Positions 1 through 7,776 of a stretch of DNA of 42,546 nt are shown piece by piece. The stretch spans positions 1-42,546 of the forward strand of contig JAWOBA010000063.1 in assembly GCA_046498285.1 (NCBI GenBank), in the 5' to 3' direction. Below the pieces are notes generated by a model, which was not told the DNA's origin, did not search any database, and saw only the letters and a program-made list of their open reading frames with translations. The translations under genes were made by a program, and so were the position numbers. Every line of letters starts with the position of its first letter. The first letter of the stretch is position 1. This DNA comes from B33-G16 sp046498285 (GTDB taxonomy: Bacteria > Desulfobacterota > DSM-4660 > Desulfatiglandales > B25-G16).

Positions 1-230
1 CGAGGCTCCCGGGTTGGTCTTTTCAGCAACGTATCCATGGGGGAGTTTTGCCCCCTCCGCATTGCCCCGATAAATCGGGGCCTGCGGGTTCCCCCACTGA
101 TACGTTACGAAAAGACAGCACCCTTCTCTCCGAGCGGGAGGCTCTACGAGCCGGAAGCCACCAGTCACTTCAAAAAAGTCCATCGTCTTTTTGAGGATGG
201 TGAAAATCGCCGGGTTTTTCAAAGGTCTCG
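1..230 (+). repeat. Family A palindromic repeat, copy A1 (cut by window edge)
   Basis: Right-hand three quarters of the family A element. It shows the inner pair TCTTTTCAGCAACGTATCC (about 18-36) and its inverted partner near 98-117, the central hairpin CCCCGAT-AA-ATCGGGG (66-81), the right arm with GAGCCGGAAGCCACCAGTC, and the terminus TTTTTCAAAGGTCTC ending near 229. It is nearly identical to the copy at 38007-38336. No credible reading frame is present. Non-autonomous MITE-like origin is inferred. Confidence 0.85.
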
Positions 231-236
231 GTTTTG

Positions 237-496
237 AGAGCTTTACAGAACTCATATTTTCCTAAAGAGGGTCGATTTTTCTTCAGTTCCCTCCGGGGAG
301 TAGGCCCCCCGGGCCGGAGGCCAAGGCTCCCGGGTTGGTTTTTTCAGCAGTCTATCCATGGAGGAGTCCGCCAGAGTCGGATAAATCTTGCCCCTCCGAG
401 CGGGAGGCTTTACGAGCCGGAGGCCACCAGTCACTTCAGAAAAGTCCAACCTCTCTATTCGGAGTAAAGAAAATGGTCAGGTTTTGCAAAGCTTTA
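237..496 (+). repeat. Family A palindromic repeat, copy A2
   Basis: Starts with AGAGCTTTACAGAAC and ends with GGTTTTGCAAAGCTTTAG, which are imperfect inverted repeats of each other. Inside are the left-arm block TTCTTCAGTTCCCTCCGGGG and the right-arm block GAGCGGGAGGCTTTACGAGC. The central CCCCGATAAATCGGGG hairpin of other copies is missing, so this copy has an internal deletion. It sits head-to-tail behind A1 with only a few bases between. Confidence 0.85.
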
Positions 497-728
497 GGTT
501 TCGTAGAAGGGACTTTTACTCGCTCATGATGCCCACATTTTGAGATCCATTAAATGTTTCGCTAAATGCCAAAAACTCGGCCTCAAGGCCTCAAACCAGC
601 CCAGCATCGCTCTTGCTCAGGCGAGGCGGGCCGGCTGGAATTTAAACACTCAGCATTCCATGAATCACTTTCCAAAGGTGGCCAAAACTGCTCGCAAGTG
701 ATTTTTTACGATTTCATCAATTTTAGTC
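497..728 (+). repeat. Family B palindromic repeat, copy B1
   Basis: Shares with 20268-20510 the blocks GCCAAAAACTCGGCCT, AGGCCTCAAACC, CTCAGGCGAGGCGGGC, ACTCAGCATTCC and a terminal TTTTTTACGA segment. The ends are imperfect inverted repeats containing TGAGCGA..TTTTGGCCA on one side and CGCTCATGATGCCCA on the other. The left end is shorter than in B2. No coding capacity was seen. It lies directly between repeat A2 and the 3' end of thiDN. Confidence 0.75.
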
Positions 729-746
729 ACCAAATATGCATGGCTC

Positions 747-2087
747 TCAATCCTCTATCTCCCGCCTTATCTTAAGAACCTTTCTAACTACCTCATCTGG
801 ATTTTTCCCAATAACTCGCACCATGGGTTCTTTGCCTACATCGCCCCTGTCAAAGATGATATCAGGGGTCTCACTATGCTTGAGCACTTCTTGTGTACCC
901 CATTCCAGCGAGGAACCTTCCTGGCTTTTTATCTGGAGAGGCTCGTCTGCCCTGTCAAAACTGCGGACCTGCAAACCGACATGTTTGCAGATGTGTATAA
1001 TTTGATCTGAGAATCGAATATTCATTGCAGATCGGAAATTGGGATCGTGTTTCATTACGGTAAGTATAATGCTTGCAATGTGCTGGGAGCTGCCGAACGC
1101 AGGGCCTGAAAAGGTAGCAATCGAGCCATTGAATTTTGTAATTCGACCAGGAAAGGCAGCTACATCCTCTGAGTTTTTGGCGCAGGGGAGGGCATATCCT
1201 AAGTTAGAATGAACTTCTGGAATAAGCGGCCCTATCTTTTTCTCTTGCAATGTCTTTAAGGCCTTAGTTAAATCCTGGATCACCTGAAATCGATCCATCT
1301 CATTAGCGATCATGGCATAGGGGTTTGTTGGGCCATGTCCTTTACCAAAGGGTAGAGAACACCTAATGGCAGATGTTATCAGTGCTTTAGCCCTTGCAAT
1401 AGCTGTCTGAACGGTATTTCCCTTGGCAAGTTCTGTGGCGATTGCGGAGGCAAAGGTGCACCCAGTTCCATGAGTATTTTTCGTAGAGATACGCTGCACG
1501 GGATATTCATAAAATGCCTTTCCATCAAAAAGGAGATCGACAATGTCTCCTTTTTCCATATGCCCTCCCTTTATCAACACATTTCTGGCTCCTAGATTAT
1601 AAATACGGCGAGCCCCCTCTTTCATTGTATTGAGATTGTTAACGTCAATGCCGGCAAGTACCGAGGCTTCAGGGAGATTTGGGGTTACCATAAGGGCGAG
1701 AGGAATCAGCTCTTCGCGCAGTGCCTTTCGGGCCTCTTTTTTAAGTAAAGAATCTCCGCTTTTTGCTACCATGACAGGGTCGACAATAACGCGCTCTATC
1801 TTATATTGTTTTATCTTATCCGCAACTAAACCGACCACTTCAGAACTTGAGAGCATGCCTGTTTTTACTGCATCTACACCAATATCTTCAACGACCGAGT
1901 CGATTTGTTTTTCTATAAAATCCAGTGGCAATTCAAGGATAGCCTGAACCCCAACTGTATTCTGTGCGGTTAGGGCTGTGATTACGCTCATACCATATCC
2001 ACCCAGTACAGTTATGGTTTTTAAATCAGTTTGTATTCCTGCTCCTCCTCCGGAATCTGAGCCGGCAATCGTTAGAATTCTTTTCAT
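747..2087 (-). CDS. thiDN: Bifunctional hydroxymethylpyrimidine kinase / thiamine-phosphate synthase (ThiD-ThiN fusion)
   Basis: A 446-residue cytosolic enzyme of thiamine biosynthesis. Residues 1 to about 265 are ThiD: the N-terminal motif TIAGSDSGGGAGIQTDLK, then VIVDPVMVAKSG and the anion-hole segment NTHGTGCTFASAIA, typical of ribokinase-fold HMP/HMP-P kinases. Residues from about 270 to the end match ThiN, the alternative thiamine-phosphate synthase: IPEVHSNLGYALP, GRITKFNGSI, FGSSQHIAS and a late DRGDVGKEPM segment. The family role is phosphorylation of HMP followed by joining to thiazole phosphate. The start is ATG with AGAGGG upstream. A TPP riboswitch and terminator lie about 160 nt upstream on the same strand, so TPP feedback is expected. 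The ThiN fusion suggests no separate ThiE is needed, which is inference. Confidence 0.93.
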   Translation of the reverse strand: MKRILTIAGSDSGGGAGIQTDLKTITVLGGYGMSVITALTAQNTVGVQAILELPLDFIEKQIDSVVEDIGVDAVKTGMLSSSEVVGLVADKIKQYKIERVIVDPVMVAKSGDSLLKKEARKALREELIPLALMVTPNLPEASVLAGIDVNNLNTMKEGARRIYNLGARNVLIKGGHMEKGDIVDLLFDGKAFYEYPVQRISTKNTHGTGCTFASAIATELAKGNTVQTAIARAKALITSAIRCSLPFGKGHGPTNPYAMIANEMDRFQVIQDLTKALKTLQEKKIGPLIPEVHSNLGYALPCAKNSEDVAAFPGRITKFNGSIATFSGPAFGSSQHIASIILTVMKHDPNFRSAMNIRFSDQIIHICKHVGLQVRSFDRADEPLQIKSQEGSSLEWGTQEVLKHSETPDIIFDRGDVGKEPMVRVIGKNPDEVVRKVLKIRREIED

Positions 2088-2248
2088 AGCTACCCTCTTT
2101 TGTGATAAAAATTTTGATACTTACTATCTAGAACAATTATGTGTTAGAACAATTATGGTGGTAGTTTGAGTAATTTATTGTATGCTGATTATTTTATTTT
2201 CTTTCTGAATAACTGGATATGAAGAGCTGAAGGCAGGCATTGCAAAGG

Positions 2249-2285
2249 AAAAAAAGCCGTAATTCCTAGCTTAAGAATTACGGCT
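2249..2285 (-). terminator. Rho-independent terminator, expression platform of the TPP riboswitch
   Basis: Read on the minus strand, AGCCGTAATTC pairs perfectly with GAATTACGGCT across a short loop and is followed by seven T residues. It lies 13 nt downstream of the TPP aptamer and upstream of thiDN, the expected position for ligand-induced transcription termination. Confidence 0.85.
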
Positions 2286-2298
2286 TCATATTTGTTTT

Positions 2299-2413
2299 GG
2301 TGCCGCTTTCCTACGTCGGAATTATCCGGACAGGTTCGAGGGGTCATTCCGCTCACCAAAGTGACATTCAACGTGGTGAGCTCAGAAATTCTCAGCCTAT
2401 TAGCTCCCCCAGC
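2299..2413 (-). promoter_or_regulatory. TPP riboswitch (THI element)
   Basis: On the minus strand the conserved thi-box parts appear in order: GGGGGAGCTAATAGGCTGAGA, then an optional P3a hairpin (GCTCACCA paired with TGGTGAGC), then GACCCCTCGAACCTG, CCGGATAATTCCG and CGTAGGAAAGC. These match the pyrimidine-sensing CTGAGA core and the pyrophosphate-sensing half of known TPP aptamers. With the terminator at 2249-2285 it should switch thiDN off when TPP is abundant. Confidence 0.95.
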
Positions 2414-2481
2414 TCTATACCCTCTAACTGAAATATAGCTAAATGTCAAGAAAAGTTTAGTATATGCATGTTACTTTTTTA

Positions 2482-2511
2482 TTGACAAATCCCTTTTCTT
2501 TTATTTATAAT
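2482..2511 (+). promoter_or_regulatory. Sigma-70 type promoter of the aminotransferase operon
   Basis: Consensus TTGACA at 2482-2487 and consensus TATAAT at 2506-2511 are separated by 18 bp in AT-rich DNA. Transcription would start near 2518, about 10 nt before the first ATG of the leader peptide and 22 nt before the second. Confidence 0.75.
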
Positions 2512-2527
2512 TTATTTAATTTTTTAT

Positions 2528-2623
2528 ATGGTTAGGGAAATGGTAAAAAAATCATACGTTTCATTTGATAATTACTTTGTCTATTATTTTTTTGGTTTTA
2601 TCACTGTCCGCGGACCTGATTAA
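2528..2623 (+). CDS. Phe/Tyr-rich leader peptide of a transcription attenuator
   Basis: An ATG at 2528 (or in frame at 2540) opens a frame of 31 (or 27) codons ending TAA at 2621-2623. The core YVSFDNYFVYYFFGF has nine aromatic residues in fifteen: five Phe (all TTT) and four Tyr (TAC, TAC, TAT, TAT). The frame ends inside the 5' arm of the antiterminator hairpin, so a ribosome that finishes translation would cover that arm, while one stalled at the aromatic codons would leave it free. This is the logic of the enterobacterial pheA leader. A weak AGGGA precedes the second ATG very closely and no good ribosome site precedes the first, so the exact start is uncertain. AT-rich DNA produces TTT and TAT codons easily; the call rests on the combination with the hairpins. 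Confidence 0.72.
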   Translation: MVREMVKKSYVSFDNYFVYYFFGFITVRGPD

Positions 2624-2681
2624 TCATGTCAATAAAGGAATAATCAGGCCGTGGAAGGAAAAATTTCCACGGCCTTTTTTT
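2600..2681 (+). promoter_or_regulatory. Attenuator: mutually exclusive antiterminator and terminator hairpins
   Basis: Terminator: GGCCGTGGAA (2647-2656) pairs perfectly with TTCCACGGCC (2665-2674), followed by seven T (2675-2681). Antiterminator: CCGCGG (2608-2613), a bulged A, and CCTGATTA (2615-2622) pair with TAATCAGG (2641-2648) and CCGTGG (2649-2654), giving 14 pairs including one G-U. The 3' arm of the antiterminator overlaps the 5' arm of the terminator, so only one can form. A weak protector hairpin (ATCA 2600-2603 with TGAT 2617-2620, GTC 2606-2608 with GAC 2613-2615) could form when translation has finished. This reproduces the 1:2, 2:3, 3:4 layout of amino acid operon attenuators. 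Confidence 0.8.
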
Positions 2682-2714
2682 ATTTTTTAATTTATAGGTA
2701 AGAAAGGGCATGCA

Positions 2715-3896
2715 ATGGCTGTTTCTAACAAAATCAGAAATTCTATCCAAAGGTCCTCATGGATACGAAAGATGTTTGAAGAGGGTGCTTTACGTAAGGA
2801 AAAATACGGCCCTGAGAATGTCTACGATTTTAGCCTGGGGAATCCAAATCTTGAACCTCCGGCAAAGGTGGGAGAAATTTTAAGGGAATTAGCCGATCAT
2901 AATTCTTCCGGTATGCATCGCTATATGCCAAATGCTGGATTTGTTGAAACACGAAAGGCCGTGGCGAAGTATTTAAGCAACTCCAATAATCGCTCCTTTA
3001 GCTATAATGATATTGTTATGACAGTGGGCGCAGCTGGTGCAATTAATGTAGTGTTGAAAACCATCCTGAACCCAGGAGATGAGGTAATTATACCTGTTCC
3101 CTATTTTATGGAATACAATTTTTATATTGATAATTATGGTGGTATTATCAAGACTGTCAATACCAATCCGGACTTTTCCCTTGATTTTCTTGCTATGGAG
3201 AGGGCGTTATGTTCCAATACGAAAGCAGTATTGATAACCAACCCCAACAATCCCACAGGAAGGGTCTATAGAAAAGAGGAGCTCATACAATTGGGTGAGC
3301 TGCTGAGCCATTACAGCAAAAAATATGGCGAGCCAATCTATCTAATATCTGATGAACCATACAATAAGATTGTCTATAACGGTTTAGGATGCCCCTCTAT
3401 CTTTGATGTGTATAAAGAGAGTTTTTTAGTAAACTCATTTTCAAAAGATATATCCCTTCCAGGAGAGAGAATTGGGTATATTGCTATGAACCCTCTTATT
3501 GCAGATAAAGATATCATTTTAGAGGGGCTCATTCTCTGTAATAGAATTCTGGGGTATGTTAATGCACCGGCATTGATGCAACGTTTGATACCGTTTTTAT
3601 TAGAGGATAGTGTTGATGTACATCTCTATCAGAACAAAAGAGATATGCTTTGTGAGGGTTTGGAGGCGGCTGGCTACCATTTCAATATGCCGGAAGGGAC
3701 ATTTTACCTTTTTCCTGAAACTCCTATTCCTGATGATGTAGAGTTTGTCAGATCTCTCCAAGAAGAGAATATTCTTACTGTTCCGGGAGCAGGTTTTGGC
3801 GGGCCCGGGCACTTTAGAATTGCTTTTTGTGTTGAAGATGACACAATAGAAAGGGCGCTCCCTGGATTTGCAAGGGTGCTAGAAAAATATATATAG
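2715..3896 (+). CDS. PLP-dependent class I/II aminotransferase, probably aromatic
   Basis: A 393-residue fold-type I aminotransferase. It shows the N-terminal FSLGNPNLEPP substrate loop, TNPNNPTGR at the cofactor pocket, SDEPYNKIVY with the Asp/Tyr pair that contacts PLP, the Schiff-base lysine in NSFSKDISLPGERIGY, and FRIAFCV carrying the conserved carboxylate-binding Arg. Length is normal. The ATG follows AAAGGG. The family moves amino groups between amino acids and 2-oxo acids; sequence alone does not fix the substrate. The Phe/Tyr attenuator upstream argues for phenylalanine or tyrosine synthesis or turnover, which is inference. The NIL-ferredoxin gene follows after 14 nt in the same transcript. 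Other substrates such as aspartate or alanine remain possible. Confidence 0.85.
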   Translation: MAVSNKIRNSIQRSSWIRKMFEEGALRKEKYGPENVYDFSLGNPNLEPPAKVGEILRELADHNSSGMHRYMPNAGFVETRKAVAKYLSNSNNRSFSYNDIVMTVGAAGAINVVLKTILNPGDEVIIPVPYFMEYNFYIDNYGGIIKTVNTNPDFSLDFLAMERALCSNTKAVLITNPNNPTGRVYRKEELIQLGELLSHYSKKYGEPIYLISDEPYNKIVYNGLGCPSIFDVYKESFLVNSFSKDISLPGERIGYIAMNPLIADKDIILEGLILCNRILGYVNAPALMQRLIPFLLEDSVDVHLYQNKRDMLCEGLEAAGYHFNMPEGTFYLFPETPIPDDVEFVRSLQEENILTVPGAGFGGPGHFRIAFCVEDDTIERALPGFARVLEKYI

Positions 3897-3910
3897 ATAA
3901 GGAGGCTGGT

Positions 3911-4336
3911 ATGTACGCAAAGGTGGTTCATCTCAGGTTTCCCGGAGAGATTGTGAATGAGCCTATTGTAATGAATTTAGTCAAAAAATTTGATCTCTCA
4001 TGTAATATATTAAAGGCAACCATTTATCCTAGAAAAGAAGGAATGGTTGTGATGGAGCTGAGCGGAAACCGAAAAAATTATCAATCCGGCGTAAAGTACT
4101 TGAGGGGTCTCGGCATCAAGGTAGACAGTATTGGACAGGATATAAAGAGAAATGAGGAGGAATGTTTTCATTGCGGTGCGTGCACAGCAGTTTGCCCTAC
4201 CGGTGCCCTTTATATTGAAAGACCGGAGATGACAGTAGCATTTGATAAGGATAAATGCAGTGCCTGCGAGCTTTGTGTAATAGCCTGTCCTGTCAAGGCT
4301 ATGGAGGTCAATTTTGATAGGGGCCTCCTCGAGTAA
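3911..4336 (+). CDS. NIL-domain ferredoxin, two [4Fe-4S] clusters
   Basis: A 141-residue protein. Residues 1 to about 75 form a NIL-type domain (KVVHLRFPGEIVNEPIV at the start), the small ligand-binding fold also found at the C-terminus of MetN. The remainder is a dicluster ferredoxin with CFHCGACTAVCP and CSACELCVIACP. The start follows a strong AAGGAGG, 14 nt after the aminotransferase, so the two are co-transcribed. NIL-ferredoxins elsewhere are linked to homocysteine formation with a DUF39 partner; no such partner is here, and the pairing with an aromatic-regulated aminotransferase is unexplained. It presumably acts as a cytosolic electron carrier or as a ligand-gated accessory factor. 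Confidence 0.85.
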   Translation: MYAKVVHLRFPGEIVNEPIVMNLVKKFDLSCNILKATIYPRKEGMVVMELSGNRKNYQSGVKYLRGLGIKVDSIGQDIKRNEEECFHCGACTAVCPTGALYIERPEMTVAFDKDKCSACELCVIACPVKAMEVNFDRGLLE

Positions 4337-4631
4337 TGCTTAAAATGTTAAGCCCTCCTCATTTTCTTTACGGTGATTATTTGTGTTCAGTGAAGTAAGA
4401 TATTTCATCCCCAATACTTTCCACGTGTAAAATTAACCCCAGATCTTACGGGATAGCGGGCTCATGAAGGCTGCCGCAAGGATAGCGCCTCTTTACCTCC
4501 ATGCGTAATGATCACCTATTGAACACCATGATATTTATTCCATAACTTTATATTAAGATTTAACAGCGCCCTCGCATATGTGATATGTTTAACCTGTAAA
4601 CAAAAACGCATATACACAAAAGAAGGATGCT
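4337..4631. other. Intergenic stretch with no recognised gene
   Basis: Follows the NIL-ferredoxin stop. I see no hairpin with a T tract, no credible frame and no known element. It holds AT-rich, low-conservation-looking DNA up to the transposase-like fragment at 4632. Confidence 0.5.
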
Positions 4632-4727
4632 ATAAAAAAAATAACAGAATTTAATCAAAAAGTAAAACGTCAAGGAGCAAATATTATTTTGAAGAAAGCT
4701 GCCCGGGTTGTTGGAATTGATATTGGC
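4632..4727 (+). pseudogene. Possible N-terminal remnant of an IS110-type transposase
   Basis: One frame reads LKKAARVVGIDIG near 4686-4727, after a basic stretch FNQKVKRQG. This resembles the start of IS110/IS116-family transposases, where a GIDV/IG segment holds the first catalytic Asp of the RuvC-like domain. The frame then runs straight into repeat A3, so the rest of the gene is missing. Only about 32 codons support this and there is no in-frame ATG, so it could be coincidence. Confidence 0.3.
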
Positions 4728-5013
4728 CTAAAGAGGGTCGACTTTTCTTCAGTTCCCTCCAGGCCGGAGGCTAAGGCTCCCGGGTTGGTCTTTTCAGCAA
4801 TCTATCCATGGGGGAGTCCGCCAGATTAACCTTGCCCCCTCCGCGTTGCCCCGATAAATCGGGGCCCACCGTTTCCCCCACTGATACGTTGCAGAAAAGA
4901 CAGCACCTTTCTCTTCGAGCGGGGGGCTTTCCGAGCCGGAAGCCGCCAGTCACTTCAGAAAAGTCTACCCTCTCTATTCGAAGGAAAAAAAGAGTCAGGT
5001 TTTGCAAAGCTCT
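4726..5013 (+). repeat. Family A palindromic repeat, copy A3
   Basis: Begins at CCTAAAGAGGGTCGAC, the block also present in A2, and ends with CAGGTTTTGCAAAGCTCT. It contains the inner inverted pair around 4787-4810 and 4884-4900 and the CCCCGATAAATCGGGG centre. The outermost left terminus is absent, replaced by the transposase-like fragment. It lies 87 bp upstream of mnmA on the same strand. Confidence 0.85.
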
Positions 5014-5099
5014 AATTTCTTTGATACATCGGTAGGATATTTGCTACACTCAAATCGGTTGTCCACAAAATGAATATGCATAAAGCTGGTAACAATTAA

Positions 5100-6164
5100 A
5101 TGGTTGTGAGAAAGAAAGCAATTGCAGTAGCTATTAGCGGGGGAATTGATAGCGCTTGTGCTGCAGCTATATTAAAGAATGAAGGATGGGAGGTAGTGGG
5201 CATTCATCTTGTCCTTCCTCTCCCGCTAACCCAGAGAGAAGAAAAGTTGAGGAAAGCTCGGTTCATTGCACAGCAGCTCAATATTTCCTTGTATCCGTTA
5301 GATGTAGGGGTTTTTTTTCAGAAGAGAGTTATCGACTATTTTCTAAATGCTTACTGGATGGGGCTTACACCTAATCCCTGTGTTGTGTGTAATAGTATGG
5401 TGAAGTTTGAACTAATTTTTTCCTGGATGAATGAAAGGGGAATTGATTACATGGCAACAGGTCATTATGCACGGGTAAGGAGAAAATCTCATAGAGAATA
5501 TAATGAGCTCCTCCGGGGAATAGATAGGCAAAAGGACCAATCGTATTTTTTACATAGAATATGCCAGTCTCATCTTTCAAAAACACTGTTTCCTTTGGGG
5601 AATATGACAAAGTCGGAAATGTACCAAAAGGCAAGAGAAATGGGACTGTCATCATTAATGTACCCTGAAAGCCAGGAGATTTGCTTTATTCCTGATAATA
5701 ATTACAAGTCATTTATTGAAAACTGTCTTGATACGAGCATGCAGTCAAACGGAGATATTATTGATTGTGAAGGTAATGTATTGGGTGTTCATGCAGGCAC
5801 CTATGCCTTCACAATCGGGCAAAGACAGGGTCTTGGGATAAGTGCGAGAGAGCCTCTTTATGTATGCCAGATTAGACCAGAGAGAGGTGAGATTGTCGTA
5901 GGTCCGAGGGAAGCGTTATATGAAACAACACTCACCGCGAAGGACTTTATCTGGATAGGGGATAGGCAGGAAAAGAAAACACGTAGGGTACAGGGCCAGA
6001 TACGTTACAGGCATGAGCCTGCTGATGGTACCCTTACTATCATCTCGCATGATCATGTTCGGTTTGAATTTGATACACCACAATGGGCAATAACCCCTGG
6101 CCAGGCCTTTGTATGCTATGAGGGAGAAAATGTCCTCGGTGGAGGATGGATACAGAGGCCCTAA
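5100..6164 (+). CDS. mnmA: tRNA-specific 2-thiouridylase MnmA
   Basis: A 354-residue cytosolic enzyme that puts sulfur on U34 of Lys, Glu and Gln tRNAs. It has the ATP pyrophosphatase P-loop SGGIDSACAAAIL near residue 14, the first catalytic cysteine in NPCVVCN (about 98-104), ATGHYARV, KDQSYFLHRI, and the second cysteine in ESQEICFIPD (about 196). The C-terminal beta-barrel region contains FTIGQRQGLGI and a VRFEFDTPQWAITPGQ segment. Length is normal. The ATG has no clear ribosome site. An A repeat lies just upstream and mtaB, another tRNA thiolation gene, follows after a further A repeat. Sulfur would come from a cysteine desulfurase such as the one at 22137-23267, though that link is inference. 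Confidence 0.93.
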   Translation: MVVRKKAIAVAISGGIDSACAAAILKNEGWEVVGIHLVLPLPLTQREEKLRKARFIAQQLNISLYPLDVGVFFQKRVIDYFLNAYWMGLTPNPCVVCNSMVKFELIFSWMNERGIDYMATGHYARVRRKSHREYNELLRGIDRQKDQSYFLHRICQSHLSKTLFPLGNMTKSEMYQKAREMGLSSLMYPESQEICFIPDNNYKSFIENCLDTSMQSNGDIIDCEGNVLGVHAGTYAFTIGQRQGLGISAREPLYVCQIRPERGEIVVGPREALYETTLTAKDFIWIGDRQEKKTRRVQGQIRYRHEPADGTLTIISHDHVRFEFDTPQWAITPGQAFVCYEGENVLGGGWIQRP

Positions 6165-6237
6165 GGGCTCATAGTTGTGCCTTATTCCTTAAAGGCATTC
6201 AGGCAGTAATGTATTTTAGTAAACGGTAAACAGATAA

Positions 6238-6428
6238 ATAGCTTTGCCTAACTCCTCTTTCTTTAAAGGCGATGGGCTTTTCTTCAGTTTCCTCCGGGTC
6301 GTAGGTCCTACACTCCGGCCTGGAAGACCTATGGGCTTGAAGCGGAGCCGGAGGCCACCAGTTGCTTCAGAAAAGTCCATCACCTTTTTTACGATGACAA
6401 AAATTGTCAGGTTTTGCAAAGTTTTAAG
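6238..6428 (+). repeat. Family A palindromic repeat, short copy A4
   Basis: About 190 bp, with termini TAGCTTTGCCTAAC and GGTTTTGCAAAGTTTTA as inverted repeats. The left block TTTTCTTCAGTTTCCTCC and right block GGAGGCCACCAGTTGCTTC are present, but the inner GTATCC pair and the CCCCGAT centre are deleted. It ends about 14 bp before the mtaB start and may carry or disturb its promoter. Confidence 0.8.
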
Positions 6429-6441
6429 ATGATGATGTACC

Positions 6442-7755
6442 ATGAAGACACTGTTTAAAATTATCACCCTCGGTTGTAAGGTAAACCAATATGAGTCTGC
6501 CTTTATTGAAGAATCATTGATCAATAAGGGTTGCCTGATGGCCGAGAAGGATAAAAAAGCGGATATAGTAATAATAAATGGCTGCATAGTGACAGCTCCA
6601 GCAAGCTATCAAACACGGCAAGCGATCAGAAGGGCTGTGAGGGAGAACCCACAGGCCATTGTTGCTGTTATTGGGTGTTATGCGCAGGTATTTCCCAAGG
6701 AATTGTCTGCAATTTCTGGAGTGGATTTGATCGTTGGAAACAAAGGAAAAAGGTTTCTTCCCGATCTCTTGCTTAAGGCCGTTCACCATAATCCACCCCT
6801 TATTCTCAAGGAGGATTTTGAGAAATCTGAGTCTTTTGAGGAAATCCCTGTCAAAGGTTTTTCAAATAGAACCAGGGCTTTTTTGAAAATCCAGGATGGA
6901 TGCCAATCCTTTTGTACTTACTGTATTGTGCCTATGGCACGGGGCCCCTTAAGAAGCCTTAAACCTGATAGCGTTATTAAAATAGTTAAAGAGTTAGAAA
7001 AAAATGACTATAAAGAGGTTGTGCTTACAGGGATTCACCTTGGCAAATATGGCACGGATTTTAACAATTCTATGAATTTAACCCGTCTCCTCATTGAGAT
7101 TGGGAAAAACACCTCTGGGATAAGGATACGACTTAGTTCTCTTAAACCAACAGAGATAACAACAGAGCTTATTGAATTAATGGCCGGCAAGAATGGTCTT
7201 TGCCGGCACTTTCATATCTCTTTACAGAGCGGGGATGATTATGTGCTAAAAAGAATGAACAGGCACTATACCGCCAGTATGTTTATCAAGATAATAGATG
7301 ATATCCATCGTCTTATTCCTGATATTTCAATTGGTGTCGATGTTTTGGCTGGTTTCCCTGGAGAGGATCAGAGGTCATTCAATACTACGTTTGACCTTAT
7401 AAAAGACCTTCCTGTAAGCTATCTGCATGTGTTTCCTTACTCAATACGAGAGGGGACCATAGCAGCACAATTTTCTGACCATCTTGATCACAAAAAGATT
7501 AAAGAAAGAACCTTTCGTTTAAGAGAACTTGATAAAGAAAAGAGAAGAATTTTTCGTGATAATTTACTGGGCAAAATCTTTTCAGTTCTCGCTGAGGGAT
7601 GGTCACCTGGAGATAGAAATCTCATTTGGGGTTTAAGTGATAATTATGTGAGGTTTTATTTTCCCTCTGAGGGCCTGATTAAGAATTCAATCGTTAAGGT
7701 AAAAGCAGAGCGTGTAACAGAAGAGGGAATTATTGCTAAGCGAGTAGTTGATTAG
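6442..7755 (+). CDS. mtaB: tRNA t6A37 methylthiotransferase MtaB
   Basis: A 437-residue radical-SAM methylthiotransferase that makes ms2t6A at position 37 of ANN-decoding tRNAs. The N-terminal cluster-binding domain has cysteines in ITLGCKVNQYES, INGCIVTAP and IGCYAQVFP. The radical-SAM cluster is CQSFCTYCIVPMARGP near residue 153. LGCKVNQYES is characteristic of MtaB and separates it from MiaB and RimO. Later HISLQSGDD and GFPGEDQRSFN are typical of the family, and the C-terminal 60 residues fit a TRAM domain. The start ATG at 6442 has only a weak ribosome site and lies close behind repeat A4. It converges with greA with 21 bp between stops. Confidence 0.92.
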   Translation: MKTLFKIITLGCKVNQYESAFIEESLINKGCLMAEKDKKADIVIINGCIVTAPASYQTRQAIRRAVRENPQAIVAVIGCYAQVFPKELSAISGVDLIVGNKGKRFLPDLLLKAVHHNPPLILKEDFEKSESFEEIPVKGFSNRTRAFLKIQDGCQSFCTYCIVPMARGPLRSLKPDSVIKIVKELEKNDYKEVVLTGIHLGKYGTDFNNSMNLTRLLIEIGKNTSGIRIRLSSLKPTEITTELIELMAGKNGLCRHFHISLQSGDDYVLKRMNRHYTASMFIKIIDDIHRLIPDISIGVDVLAGFPGEDQRSFNTTFDLIKDLPVSYLHVFPYSIREGTIAAQFSDHLDHKKIKERTFRLRELDKEKRRIFRDNLLGKIFSVLAEGWSPGDRNLIWGLSDNYVRFYFPSEGLIKNSIVKVKAERVTEEGIIAKRVVD

Positions 7756-7776
7756 CTAACAATATAGAAAAAAATT

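Noticed and set aside
37..529. Open frames running through repeats A1 and A2 (similar ones in every A copy)
   Set aside because: They exist on both strands, change frame between copies, lack ribosome sites and encode no family; they follow from the GC-rich palindromic arms.
2518..2714. SAM, SAH or other riboswitch upstream of the aminotransferase
   Set aside because: No conserved aptamer core was found; the structure is explained by the leader peptide and competing hairpins.
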